A stretch of 9,157 nucleotides of DNA from NCBI GenBank assembly GCA_963521545.1, contig CAUQVP010000074.1, forward strand, positions 1 to 9,157, written 5' to 3'. Of this stretch, positions 1 through 6,909 are shown piece after piece. The translations under genes were made by a program, and so were the position numbers. Source of the DNA: JABCPE02 sp963521545. Lineage in GTDB: Bacteria > Bacteroidota > Bacteroidia > Flavobacteriales > Weeksellaceae. How positions within the stretch are numbered: the stretch's first letter is position 1; each line of letters starts with the position of its first letter. The notes under the pieces are model-generated. The model searched no databases. It saw only the letters and a list, made by a program, of their open reading frames with translations, and had not been told where the DNA came from.

Positions 1-133
1 CACGCATTTTCTCTTCGGAAAATACATTTTCACAAAATAATTCTGATAATTTGGGCGGAGTTTCCACAAAATTATCTTTTCTATAATTGATAAAAGGCAG
101 TTTTTCTAACGCACTAAACCTTAATATTGACAT
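1..133 (-). CDS. glnA: Glutamine synthetase type III, N-terminal fragment (cut by window edge)
   Basis: The first 44 codons of a minus-strand gene are present, starting at the ATG at 133-131 and running off the left edge in open frame. The peptide begins MSILRFSALEKLPFINYRK and continues to a segment ending NVFSEEKMR. This matches what I remember of the N-terminus of the large hexameric-ring GSIII enzymes of Bacteroidota (also called GlnN), which open MSTLRF and have a conserved NVF-x-E/K-x-x-MR stretch. GSIII makes glutamine from glutamate, ammonia and ATP in the cytoplasm. The family is usually about 700-730 residues, so over 90% of the gene lies outside the window. An ATG at 141-139 is out of frame and quickly stops, so 133 is the natural start. 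A TAACTTTG box lies about 20 nt upstream, so the gene probably has its own promoter rather than depending on rodA read-through. Identity rests on memory of the family N-terminus, not on catalytic residues. Confidence 0.8.
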   Translation of the reverse strand, partial: MSILRFSALEKLPFINYRKDNFVETPPKLSELFCENVFSEEKMR

Positions 134-153
134 AAGTACATGTTTTTATGGGG

Positions 154-161
154 CAAAGTTA
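154..161 (-). promoter_or_regulatory. Candidate -7 box (TAACTTTG) for the glutamine synthetase gene
   Basis: Read on the minus strand, 161-154 is TAACTTTG, an exact match to the Bacteroidota primary-sigma -7 consensus TAnnTTTG. It ends 20 nt before the ATG at 133, giving a predicted leader of about 14 nt. No clear TTG -33 element is seen at the usual 17-23 nt spacing; the best there is ATG-like at 183-181. The identical octamer occurs upstream of the potassium channel gene. Confidence 0.55.
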
Positions 162-185
162 ATAAAAATATTATTTTTCTCATTA

Positions 186-193
186 CCCCCCCC
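186..193. repeat. Homopolymer tract C8 (G8 on the minus strand)
   Basis: Eight consecutive C residues on the plus strand, flanked by T and an A7 run at 195-201, stand out in very A/T-rich intergenic DNA. On the minus strand it is a G8 run lying about 40 nt upstream of the predicted transcription start of the glutamine synthetase gene, next to where a -33 element would sit. Tracts of this length are prone to slipped-strand length change. The rest of the 134-239 intergenic holds only the -7 box and A/T-rich sequence; I see no convincing terminator after rodA. Confidence 0.6.
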
Positions 194-239
194 TAAAAAA
201 ATACCCTTCATGAAAATTTTAGAAAATATTCTTGTTTTT

Positions 240-1463
240 TTAAATCAAACTATTTCTATCCTCATAGTTTAGCCTAAAAAACATAGCGGTCATTATAGAA
301 AATGCCAAAAGAGAACTTCCCCCATAACTGAAATAAGGCAGCGGAATCCCCACCGTAGGGAACAGCCCCATAACCATCCCCACATTTATAGCAAAGTGCA
401 TCATCAAAATCGATGCAAAACAATATCCGAAAACTCTATTGAACACGGGCTTTTGGCGTTCAGCCAAGAAATAAATCCGTCCTATATACACCGCATAAAG
501 AAGAACCAAAACAGTACTTCCCACAAAGCCCCACTCCTCTCCGACAGTACAGAAAATATAATCCGTACGCTGCTCCGGCACGAAATGCCCCTGAGTAACA
601 GAGCCTTCCTTATACCCCTTCCCAAGAAGTCCGCCAGAACCTATCGCTGTTTTAGAGTAAAGCAAATTGTACCCCGCCGTATCACGGAATGCTTTTTCCC
701 CTTTGAATAAAACCTCTATCCTTTCTCTCTGGTGTTTTGGGAGTTTTTCCATAACTTTAGGCGCACCAAAACTTATTCCTGCAAGTATACCAACACTCAC
801 TACAAGTGTAGAAATTGTACTAAAACCAAGCCGAATCCTACTAAAATAAACACCCAATAAGGTCAAAATCACTACTATACTTACAATATATACAGGCTCA
901 AAAACCAATGACAATAGAAACACTCCCACTACCAAAAAACCAGCAGTAAAGAGCCATCCACTCAACCCCTCACGATACAGAGCAATGACAAACGCCATGA
1001 AAACCATCAAAGAACCGACATCTGGTTGTAATAATACTAAAAGCCCAGGAATACCAATGATAGCAAAGGCTGTGAATAACGACCTTCCGTTTTTCATGCT
1101 GAAATCAGGATTTCCTACATAAGAAGACATCATAAGCGCAATGGCTATTTTCACAAATTCCACTGGCTGTAAACTTATCGGCCCAAATACATACCAGTTC
1201 CTCTGTCCGTTGATTTCTTTCCCTAAAGGGAAAAGTCCAACCAGCAAAACAACTGCAACAATGTAAAAAAATGGCGCCAAACTCTCAAAAACACTTCCAC
1301 GGACAAACAAAATCATCATCATAACAAACAATGAGATACCAAACCAAACCGCCTGTTTTATACCGCTATCTGTACTTACACTATACACATTAGCGATACC
1401 AAACAAAACAATAAGGATGTAGAGCAGCAGCCCTATTTTGTCTAATCCTTCAGCCCATCTCAT
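240..1463 (-). CDS. rodA: Peptidoglycan glycosyltransferase RodA (SEDS family)
   Basis: RodA polymerises lipid II into glycan strands in the inner membrane as partner of PBP2 in the elongasome. The 407-residue product is almost wholly hydrophobic, with about ten predicted membrane helices, and its length is usual for Bacteroidota RodA. SEDS landmarks in order are QPVEFVK (about 99-105), LQPDVGS (145-151), the PEQRTDYIF loop (296-304) with D301 matching the essential aspartate of E. coli RodA (D262), EEWGFVGS (309-316), and the C-terminal signature NVGMVMGLFPTVGIPLPYFS near 360-379 followed by YGGSS. FtsW is the alternative SEDS member; position directly after a class B PBP2 gene and the mre genes favours RodA. 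It starts at an ATG 3 nt after the mrdA stop, so it is the last gene of the operon. I see no strong terminator after its stop, so some read-through toward the glutamine synthetase gene is possible. Confidence 0.95.
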   Translation of the reverse strand: MRWAEGLDKIGLLLYILIVLFGIANVYSVSTDSGIKQAVWFGISLFVMMMILFVRGSVFESLAPFFYIVAVVLLVGLFPLGKEINGQRNWYVFGPISLQPVEFVKIAIALMMSSYVGNPDFSMKNGRSLFTAFAIIGIPGLLVLLQPDVGSLMVFMAFVIALYREGLSGWLFTAGFLVVGVFLLSLVFEPVYIVSIVVILTLLGVYFSRIRLGFSTISTLVVSVGILAGISFGAPKVMEKLPKHQRERIEVLFKGEKAFRDTAGYNLLYSKTAIGSGGLLGKGYKEGSVTQGHFVPEQRTDYIFCTVGEEWGFVGSTVLVLLYAVYIGRIYFLAERQKPVFNRVFGYCFASILMMHFAINVGMVMGLFPTVGIPLPYFSYGGSSLLAFSIMTAMFFRLNYEDRNSLI

Positions 1464-1466
1464 ATA

Positions 1467-3431
1467 TTATGGTGTTTTTTGAGTTTGTTTATTTTTATTA
1501 TCTATTGTCTTATTTTTCTCGTTCAACAGTCGCAGACTGTCTTGTATTTTTTTCATCGCAAGAGAATCTGGCTTAGGAGGTTCATATCTTCCTATTTTTT
1601 TCAAATGAACTACCCATTGTCTGTTATATTCAGCCATGAAACTCGCTCCTGTCAGTCTTTTATAAAGATGCTCTCGTTTCAGCTCTCCTAAAAGATATTT
1701 TTCGGCTATCACCGTGCAGGCAGGCCCTGCCCAAGTTGCCCCAAAACCAGCATGCTCCATCACGGCTGCTACTACTATTTTAGGATTATCAGCTGGTGCT
1801 ATCATGGTGTAGATAGAGTTATCCTTCCCCTGTGGAACCTCTGCTGTTCCTGTTTTTGCCAACTGAGTAAAATCATTAGATTTCAAAGCTCGTCCCGTTC
1901 CTCTTAAAACTACAGCTTCCATTCCCCTTATCACTGGTTCAAAATGTTTTGGGTCTACTAATGTCTGATTTTTAACTTTAAATCTCTTGTCTGGATTAGG
2001 TTTTCCGTCAATGGATTTCACAATATGCGGTGTGTAATACCAGCCTCTATTTGCAATAGCTGCTGTGAAATTGGCAATCTGCAAAGGCGTTAAAAGGATT
2101 TCGCCCTGTCCCATCCCATTGAACACAGCTTGGAGAGGTTTCCAATTTTTACCATACCTCTTTTCATAAAATTTGCCATCTGGTATCAGTCCCTTTGACC
2201 CAACTGCCAAATCATTATTTAAAAACTGCCCCAGCCCAAAACTATGCATTATTTTTGCCCATTCATCTGCTCCTTTGCTCGGATTTCCTGGGTATTTATT
2301 GAGCATTGCTAAATACGCATAAGAGAAATAACAGTTACTAGAGACTTGGATGGATGGTATAAGAGGGTCTGCTCCTCCATGCCCTTTGATTCTAACTCCA
2401 GAAACATTGAACCCACCACCACAAGGGAAAATAGTAGTAGGAGTCATCACCCCCATCTGCATAGCGGAAAGCGCTGTAACAAGTTTAAAAGTAGAACCTG
2501 GTGGATAAGCTGCCTGAATAGAGCGGTCAAACATCGGCTTATTCATACTATCCATCTGTAGGCGGTATAGATTTTTTGTTTTTTCTGGACCTGTAAATAG
2601 ATTTGGGTCTATATCTGGACCTGTGGCCATAGCAAGGATTTCGCCGTTATTTGGATCTATTGCTACTATTGCGCCTCGTTTATTTACCAGCATTTCCTGA
2701 GCCATTCTTTGGAGGTCGTAGTCTATTGTCAAAACCAAATCTTTCCCAGAAATCATCTCCTTGTCCAGCTCTCCATTCTTATATGAACCTATATTCCGAA
2801 GTTTGATATCTTTCTGAATATATTTCATCCCTTTTTCGCCTCGGAGCACCTTTTCATAGGCTTTTTCTATACCGCTCATCCCCGCTATATCCCCAGGAAG
2901 ATAGTATAGAGAGTCTTTTTTGATGTAGGCTGCATTTACCTGATTGGTATATCCAAGCAAATTCCCCGAAGTAGAAACTTCGTATTTTCTCTGTGGTCTG
3001 GAAACAACCGAAAACGCTGGATATTTAAATATAATTTCTTGAATTCTCGCCACATCTTCCCTGCTCAAATCCTTCATGAAAGTCATCGGAGTAAATTTAG
3101 AAAAATACTTATCTGCTTTTATCTCCTTCATTTTATGATTATAATCTGCCTCGGTGATATTCATCAACTTACAAAAGCCCAATATATCAAAATCAGGTTT
3201 CATCAAAGCTTCCGTATAAGAGATTTCATAAGCGGGCTGGTTTCCTACCAATAATTTGGAATTTCTATCAAAAATAGCCCCACGCTGAGGGATGATATAT
3301 TCTATCTTGATAGATGTATTGGCTGCATTGAGAGCATATCTATCCGTAAACAGCTGTAAATAAGCCAGTCTGGTGACAAATATCACAGCTATAAGCCCTA
3401 GGGAAATTAGAATTTTAAAATATGGTCTCAA
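1467..3431 (-). CDS. mrdA: Penicillin-binding protein 2 (class B transpeptidase of elongation)
   Basis: PBP2 cross-links new lateral peptidoglycan in the periplasm, anchored in the inner membrane and paired with RodA. The 654-residue protein has one N-terminal transmembrane anchor (about 5-27), a pedestal beginning with the conserved RGAIFDRN (50-57), and a transpeptidase domain with all three active-site motifs: STFK (313-316, nucleophile S313), SSN (364-366) and KTGT (526-529). The tail after about 600 is rich in Lys, Asn and Gln. The gene appears to begin at TTG (3431-3429), which overlaps the mreD stop as TTGA. The frame is closed by a TAA 15 nt upstream of that TTG, no ATG lies between, and the first internal Met is near residue 77, beyond the anchor and RGAIFDRN, so a non-ATG start seems required. 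In the SxN region the middle residue is Ser where E. coli PBP2 has a zinc-ligand Cys, while a Cys follows directly at 367. Identity is firm. Confidence 0.96.
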   Translation of the reverse strand: MRPYFKILISLGLIAVIFVTRLAYLQLFTDRYALNAANTSIKIEYIIPQRGAIFDRNSKLLVGNQPAYEISYTEALMKPDFDILGFCKLMNITEADYNHKMKEIKADKYFSKFTPMTFMKDLSREDVARIQEIIFKYPAFSVVSRPQRKYEVSTSGNLLGYTNQVNAAYIKKDSLYYLPGDIAGMSGIEKAYEKVLRGEKGMKYIQKDIKLRNIGSYKNGELDKEMISGKDLVLTIDYDLQRMAQEMLVNKRGAIVAIDPNNGEILAMATGPDIDPNLFTGPEKTKNLYRLQMDSMNKPMFDRSIQAAYPPGSTFKLVTALSAMQMGVMTPTTIFPCGGGFNVSGVRIKGHGGADPLIPSIQVSSNCYFSYAYLAMLNKYPGNPSKGADEWAKIMHSFGLGQFLNNDLAVGSKGLIPDGKFYEKRYGKNWKPLQAVFNGMGQGEILLTPLQIANFTAAIANRGWYYTPHIVKSIDGKPNPDKRFKVKNQTLVDPKHFEPVIRGMEAVVLRGTGRALKSNDFTQLAKTGTAEVPQGKDNSIYTMIAPADNPKIVVAAVMEHAGFGATWAGPACTVIAEKYLLGELKREHLYKRLTGASFMAEYNRQWVVHLKKIGRYEPPKPDSLAMKKIQDSLRLLNEKNKTIDNKNKQTQKTP

Positions 3432-3934
3432 ACTCTCTGCTTGATTTTAAATATTAAAACATAAAATAAAACAAAAACAAACGAATATGCAGTGGTTATA
3501 GAGATATTGATAAGCACATCTAATGCTCTGCTCAACTTAAAATACTCTATAAACTGAACCAAAAACTGGTGTAAAAAAAGATTAGTAAGGATAAAACCCA
3601 GAAACTGCGTCCACTGCAAAGATTCAAAAGAGAAAAAATCTGATGTAGAATCCGACGAAGACCTGAATATAACGGTTCTCACAAAAGCCATCAATGTAGT
3701 TGCAAAGGCATTGATTCCCCAAGTTCCCAAAAACATATCCATTCCTAACCCCAGCAGGAAACTTGTCCCTAAAAACTGAAATTTATCCCTATAAAAAGGA
3801 TAAAACATCACATAGATAGGATACAAAATTGGCGGATACTTGCCCATAATGAGGATTCTATTCAACAAAAAAACTTGTAATATTACCAATATTACAATGA
3901 ATAAAATATCCGTCAAAATATTTCTACTAATCAT
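3428..3934 (-). CDS. mreD: Rod shape-determining membrane protein MreD
   Basis: MreD is a small integral membrane component of the elongasome that binds MreC. The product has 168 residues, normal for the family, and is strongly hydrophobic with about five to six predicted helices: roughly 8-28, 36-48, 53-72, 76-92, 108-128 and 138-163. MreD is poorly conserved in sequence; the call rests on the helix pattern, a GMDMFLGTWGINA stretch (64-76) resembling the G-x-x-x-D-x-x-x-G-x-x-G-x-x-A pattern of the family, and the position between mreC and mrdA. The start ATG at 3934-3932 lies inside the end of mreC (8 nt overlap), and its TGA stop overlaps the mrdA start by 4 nt, so translation of the three genes is probably coupled. 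Confidence 0.92.
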   Translation of the reverse strand: MISRNILTDILFIVILVILQVFLLNRILIMGKYPPILYPIYVMFYPFYRDKFQFLGTSFLLGLGMDMFLGTWGINAFATTLMAFVRTVIFRSSSDSTSDFFSFESLQWTQFLGFILTNLFLHQFLVQFIEYFKLSRALDVLINISITTAYSFVFVLFYVLIFKIKQRV

Positions 3935-4781
3935 TTTCCTTTACAGCAGCATCTAAAATCTCTTTTATCTCCTCTAGTTCTGTTTTTTTGAGGTTTTTAA
4001 CCACGAAAACTTTCTGCACCTGCCCCATATTCTGGCTCAGCTCCACAGAAATATCCCAGTGTCCTGTTTTGCTATCCACATCATAGCCAGCCACTCTTCC
4101 TATCATGATTCCTTTTGGGAAAATAGAAGACTTACCATCAGTAATTACGGTATCTCCCACTTTTACAGAAACATATTTAGGAATGTCTTTTAGGTGCATT
4201 ACTCGTGTATCCTCTCCATCCCAAGTCAAAGTCCCGAAAAAATCAGATTTTTTTAGAGATGTATTTATCTTAATATTATTTACACTCAAAACAGACTGAA
4301 CCAAAGCATAGTTGGCCGTTGCATTGATAACTATCCCCGCTATTCCCTGCGGAGCTATTACACCCATCTGAGGTTCTACACCATGGTTTCTTCCTCTGTT
4401 AATCGTGAAATAATTATTATTTCTATTTATACTGTTTTGGATAATTTCTGCATCCATCACAGAGTAAGACTGACCTTCTGTAAGAGTATTATCCACATGG
4501 ACAAATTTGGCTTCGGTAGATTTTTTCTTACCATACAGCTGCTGCATGAGCATTTTATTCTGAGCGGTCAGGTCTTCATTTACTTGTTTCAGTCTGAAAT
4601 AACTCGCCCCCTCATCTATGTAGCCAGACACAAAGGCATTAAATGCTGATGCATGTGCTGCCACAAAAGAACGCTGCATGGAGTTCCTACTAAAAATAAG
4701 AACTACTGATACCAACTGGAGAAAAACGAAAAAAGTACCAAGACTGTTCCTCTCCAAAAACCTCCATACAAAAGACAACAT
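3927..4781 (-). CDS. mreC: Rod shape-determining protein MreC
   Basis: MreC is a bitopic inner-membrane protein whose periplasmic part binds and activates PBP2/RodA. The 284-residue product shows a short cytoplasmic N-terminus, one transmembrane helix (about 15-31), a helical coiled-coil stretch (about 55-85, with the pattern LKQVNEDLTAQNKMLMQQL), then the beta-rich MreC core from about 110 to 265. The core contains NNNYFTINRGRNHGV (121-135) and VKVGDTVITDGKSSIFPKG (206-224), both typical of the family. A short charged helix ends the protein (KKTELEEIKEILDAAV), an extension I recall in other Bacteroidota MreC proteins. The gene follows mreB by 14 nt and overlaps mreD by 8 nt. Confidence 0.95.
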   Translation of the reverse strand: MLSFVWRFLERNSLGTFFVFLQLVSVVLIFSRNSMQRSFVAAHASAFNAFVSGYIDEGASYFRLKQVNEDLTAQNKMLMQQLYGKKKSTEAKFVHVDNTLTEGQSYSVMDAEIIQNSINRNNNYFTINRGRNHGVEPQMGVIAPQGIAGIVINATANYALVQSVLSVNNIKINTSLKKSDFFGTLTWDGEDTRVMHLKDIPKYVSVKVGDTVITDGKSSIFPKGIMIGRVAGYDVDSKTGHWDISVELSQNMGQVQKVFVVKNLKKTELEEIKEILDAAVKEND

Positions 4782-4795
4782 CTTGACTAAGGCAC

Positions 4796-5821
4796 TTATC
4801 TAATCAAAAACTTAAACTTATCTATGTTTTTCAGTGCTATTCCTGTTCCTCTTACTACCGCTCTCAATGGATCTTCGGCTACGAATACAGGAAGCCCTGT
4901 TTTTTTGTGTATTCTATCACTAAGACCACGCAACAGCGCTCCTCCTCCTGCTAGATATATACCTGTTTTCCAGATATCAGCTGCAAGTTCAGGCGGAGTC
5001 ATGGAAAGAGTTTCCATCACAGCATCTTCTATTCTAGATATTGAGTTATTTAATGCTATTGCAACTTCCTTATAGCCTATCATGATTTCTTTTGGTTTTC
5101 CTGTGATAAGATCTCTACCTTGTACAGAAATATCATCCACCTCTACATCTAGTTCCTCCATTGCCGCTCCTACTTCTATTTTTATTCTCTCTGCTGTCTT
5201 TTCTCCGATGTATAAGTTATGGTTGGTTCTTAGATAATAGGCAATATCATCTGTAAATACATCCCCTGCAATTTTAACAGACTTGTCACAAACGATTCCT
5301 CCAAGCGCAATCACCGCAATCTCCGTAGTACCCCCTCCTATATCTATCACCATATTTCCTTCTGGTTTCTGAATATCTATCCCTACACCTATCGCAGCTG
5401 CCATTGGTTCATAGATAAGTCTAATTTCCTTAGCATGAACTTTCTGAAGAGAATCCTTAACCGCTCTAATCTCCACCTCTGTAATTCCAGAAGGGATACA
5501 AACAACAATTCTAAGAGCTGGCTGAAAAACCCTCCCTTTGATTCCTGGAATTTGTTTGATAAATTCCTTAATCATGCTTTCGGAAGCTTGGAAATCTGCG
5601 ATAACCCCATCTTTCAAAGGGCGGATTGTCTTTATTTCCTCATGGGTTTTACCCTGCATGTGTTTTGCTCTGTCTCCTACCGCTATAATTTTCCCCGTAT
5701 TACGCTCCACCGCTACGATAGACGGCTGATCTACTACGATTTTGTTATTATGTATAATTAGGGTATTAGCTGTTCCTAAGTCAATCGCTATCTCTTTCGT
5801 GAATACATTAAATAGTCCCAT
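4796..5821 (-). CDS. mreB: Rod shape-determining protein MreB (bacterial actin)
   Basis: MreB is a cytoplasmic ATP-dependent actin homologue that forms short antiparallel filaments under the membrane and steers the elongasome. The 341-residue protein has the usual length. Nucleotide-binding motifs visible are phosphate-1 DLGTANT (14-20), the catalytic-region IYEPMAAAIG (136-145, E138), phosphate-2 DIGGGTTEI (160-168), GEKTAERIK (206-214) and the adenosine motif AGGGALLRGL (291-300). The N-terminus MGLFNVF is a short amphipathic membrane-contacting segment. It is the first gene of the operon, with a TATATTTG -7 box giving an A/T-rich leader of about 20 nt that lacks a Shine-Dalgarno sequence. 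In many Bacteroidota I recall purH just upstream; here the upstream neighbour is a potassium channel gene separated by a terminator. Confidence 0.97.
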   Translation of the reverse strand: MGLFNVFTKEIAIDLGTANTLIIHNNKIVVDQPSIVAVERNTGKIIAVGDRAKHMQGKTHEEIKTIRPLKDGVIADFQASESMIKEFIKQIPGIKGRVFQPALRIVVCIPSGITEVEIRAVKDSLQKVHAKEIRLIYEPMAAAIGVGIDIQKPEGNMVIDIGGGTTEIAVIALGGIVCDKSVKIAGDVFTDDIAYYLRTNHNLYIGEKTAERIKIEVGAAMEELDVEVDDISVQGRDLITGKPKEIMIGYKEVAIALNNSISRIEDAVMETLSMTPPELAADIWKTGIYLAGGGALLRGLSDRIHKKTGLPVFVAEDPLRAVVRGTGIALKNIDKFKFLIR

Positions 5822-5846
5822 TTATCTATTTTATTTTTAATTCGCA

Positions 5847-5854
5847 CAAATATA
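5847..5854 (-). promoter_or_regulatory. Candidate -7 box (TATATTTG) of the mre operon
   Basis: Minus-strand TATATTTG fits TAnnTTTG and ends 25 nt before the mreB ATG. The predicted leader of about 20 nt is A/T-only apart from one G and has no Shine-Dalgarno sequence, as usual in Bacteroidota. I see no good TTG at -33 spacing; a TTTTGTAAA stretch at 5903-5895 is too far upstream. The remaining intergenic sequence between mreB and the channel gene (to 6012) is A/T-rich without other recognisable sites except the channel terminator. Confidence 0.5.
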
Positions 5855-5997
5855 TGAAATTTATTAAGTATTTTTATGCTTTCTATCGCAGTTTTACAAA
5901 AACTTTAACATTAGTTATTTCTTAATCTTTAAAAATGAAAAAAATCACAAGCCTCAAAAAACCTTATTCAAAATTCTAAAATCAGATTTCATAATAA

Positions 5998-6026
5998 AAG
6001 AATCTCCCTAAATTAGGAAGATTCTT
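5998..6026 (-). terminator. Intrinsic terminator of the potassium channel gene, overlapping its stop codon
   Basis: On the minus strand AAGAATCTTCCT (6026-6015) pairs with AGGGAGATTCTT (6009-5998) around the loop AATTT, a 12-bp stem that is complete if one G-U pair is allowed. It is followed by a U-rich run (TTATTAT). The stem's left arm contains the codons for the last residues E-E-S-S and part of the TAA stop. On the plus strand the same position would be a C-A mismatch, so the structure is better in the minus direction. It separates the channel transcript from the mre operon. Confidence 0.7.
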
Positions 6027-6846
6027 CTACTATTTTATGACCGCACTGCTTACAATATCTAGCATCACCATCATTATCAATATTTCCACAGCAGTCACAC
6101 AATTTCTTTGCCTTGTTCATACAATCTCTCATCTGAGATGAAACAATCCCAGTCGGCACTGCTATAATGCTATAACCACAGAGCATAAGAACCACAGAAA
6201 GCAGTTTTCCCAGTGGCGTGACGGGAGAAATATCCCCATACCCCACTGTAGTGATGGTGACCACCGCCCAATAGATACTCACAGGAATATTATGAAAGCC
6301 GTTTTTCCCGCCCTCTATGATATGCATAAGCGCTCCTAAAACCACCACAATAATGGTAATGAACATCAAGAAAATATAAATTTTTCTGGAACTACTTCTG
6401 AGCGACTGCAAAATATAATGCCCATCATCCATATAGTCCATCATATTTAGAATCCTAAATACTCTGAGCAATCGGAACAACCTGATAATCATCAGGTATT
6501 TAGCCTCGGGAGTAAAAATACCGATATAAAATGGCAGAATAGAAAGAAAGTCTATAACCCCCATCATGCTGAATATATAGTCTTTCTTGTTTTTGACAAC
6601 CATTATTCGAACTATGTATTCTGCTGTAAAAATGATGTTCATGAACCACTCAATGGTCAAGAAAGTCTTATGGAAACGAATATTCTCCACACTGTCCAAG
6701 ATGACTATCATAGCACTGAGAACTATCATTGCCAGCAAAACAACATCAAACAACTTCCCCAAGGGAGTCTCCGCAAAATATATTATTCTAAATACTTTCT
6801 TTTTCCATTCCGCTTCTTCAGGAATGAGATTATGTTCTCTACGCAT
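6013..6846 (-). CDS. Six-TM voltage-gated-type potassium channel with C-terminal zinc ribbon
   Basis: The 277-residue product is a tetrameric cation-channel subunit (ion transport family) of the inner membrane. Predicted segments are S1 (about 33-50), S2 (64-82), S3 (94-111), S4 (118-134), S5 (154-175), the pore helix and filter (188-205) and S6 (213-236). S4 carries regularly spaced arginines R122, R125, R128 and R131 in RLFRLLRVFRIL, the voltage-sensor pattern. The selectivity filter TTVGYGD (199-205) indicates K+ selectivity. After S6 a short cytoplasmic tail holds two CxxC pairs, C250/C253 and C265/C268 (CDCC and YCKQCG), forming a probable zinc ribbon instead of the RCK or cyclic-nucleotide domains of many bacterial channels. 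A TAACTTTG promoter sits upstream and an AAAGGA motif lies about 8 nt before the ATG, so this gene may have a real Shine-Dalgarno. Physiological role and gating signal are unknown. Confidence 0.92.
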   Translation of the reverse strand: MRREHNLIPEEAEWKKKVFRIIYFAETPLGKLFDVVLLAMIVLSAMIVILDSVENIRFHKTFLTIEWFMNIIFTAEYIVRIMVVKNKKDYIFSMMGVIDFLSILPFYIGIFTPEAKYLMIIRLFRLLRVFRILNMMDYMDDGHYILQSLRSSSRKIYIFLMFITIIVVVLGALMHIIEGGKNGFHNIPVSIYWAVVTITTVGYGDISPVTPLGKLLSVVLMLCGYSIIAVPTGIVSSQMRDCMNKAKKLCDCCGNIDNDGDARYCKQCGHKIVEESS

Positions 6847-6880
6847 GATAAATTCCTTTGAAATCTAAAATTGAAAGAGG

Positions 6881-6909
6881 CAAAGTTAGTCAATTTTTTA
6901 TTTTACAAA
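6881..6909 (-). promoter_or_regulatory. Candidate promoter of the potassium channel gene (TTTG-N17-TAACTTTG)
   Basis: On the minus strand a TTTG at 6909-6906 is followed after 17 nt by TAACTTTG at 6888-6881, matching the Bacteroidota arrangement TTG-N17-23-TAnnTTTG. The -33 part lies within the last codons of the upstream ABC ATPase gene. A second TTG at 6913-6911 would give a spacing of 22. The predicted leader is about 28 nt. This is the best-formed promoter in the window. Confidence 0.6.

Noticed and set aside
206..236. Inverted-looking AAAATTTT and GAAAATATTC sequences as a rodA terminator
   Set aside because: The pieces are mainly direct repeats of A/T runs; they do not form a stable stem with loop, so no terminator was called.
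87..272. 61-codon plus-strand open frame in the rodA-glutamine synthetase gap
   Set aside because: It overlaps the start of the glutamine synthetase gene and the rodA end on the opposite strand and contains the homopolymer tracts; no initiation signal or sensible composition.
3425..3450. Frameshift at the mreD-mrdA junction
   Set aside because: Both proteins are full length with normal ends; the TTGA overlap explains the junction without any indel.
4796..5821. DnaK/FtsA-like actin-fold ATPase as alternative to MreB
   Set aside because: Length, N-terminus, GEKTAERIK and AGGGALLRGL motifs and the mreCD neighbours identify MreB.
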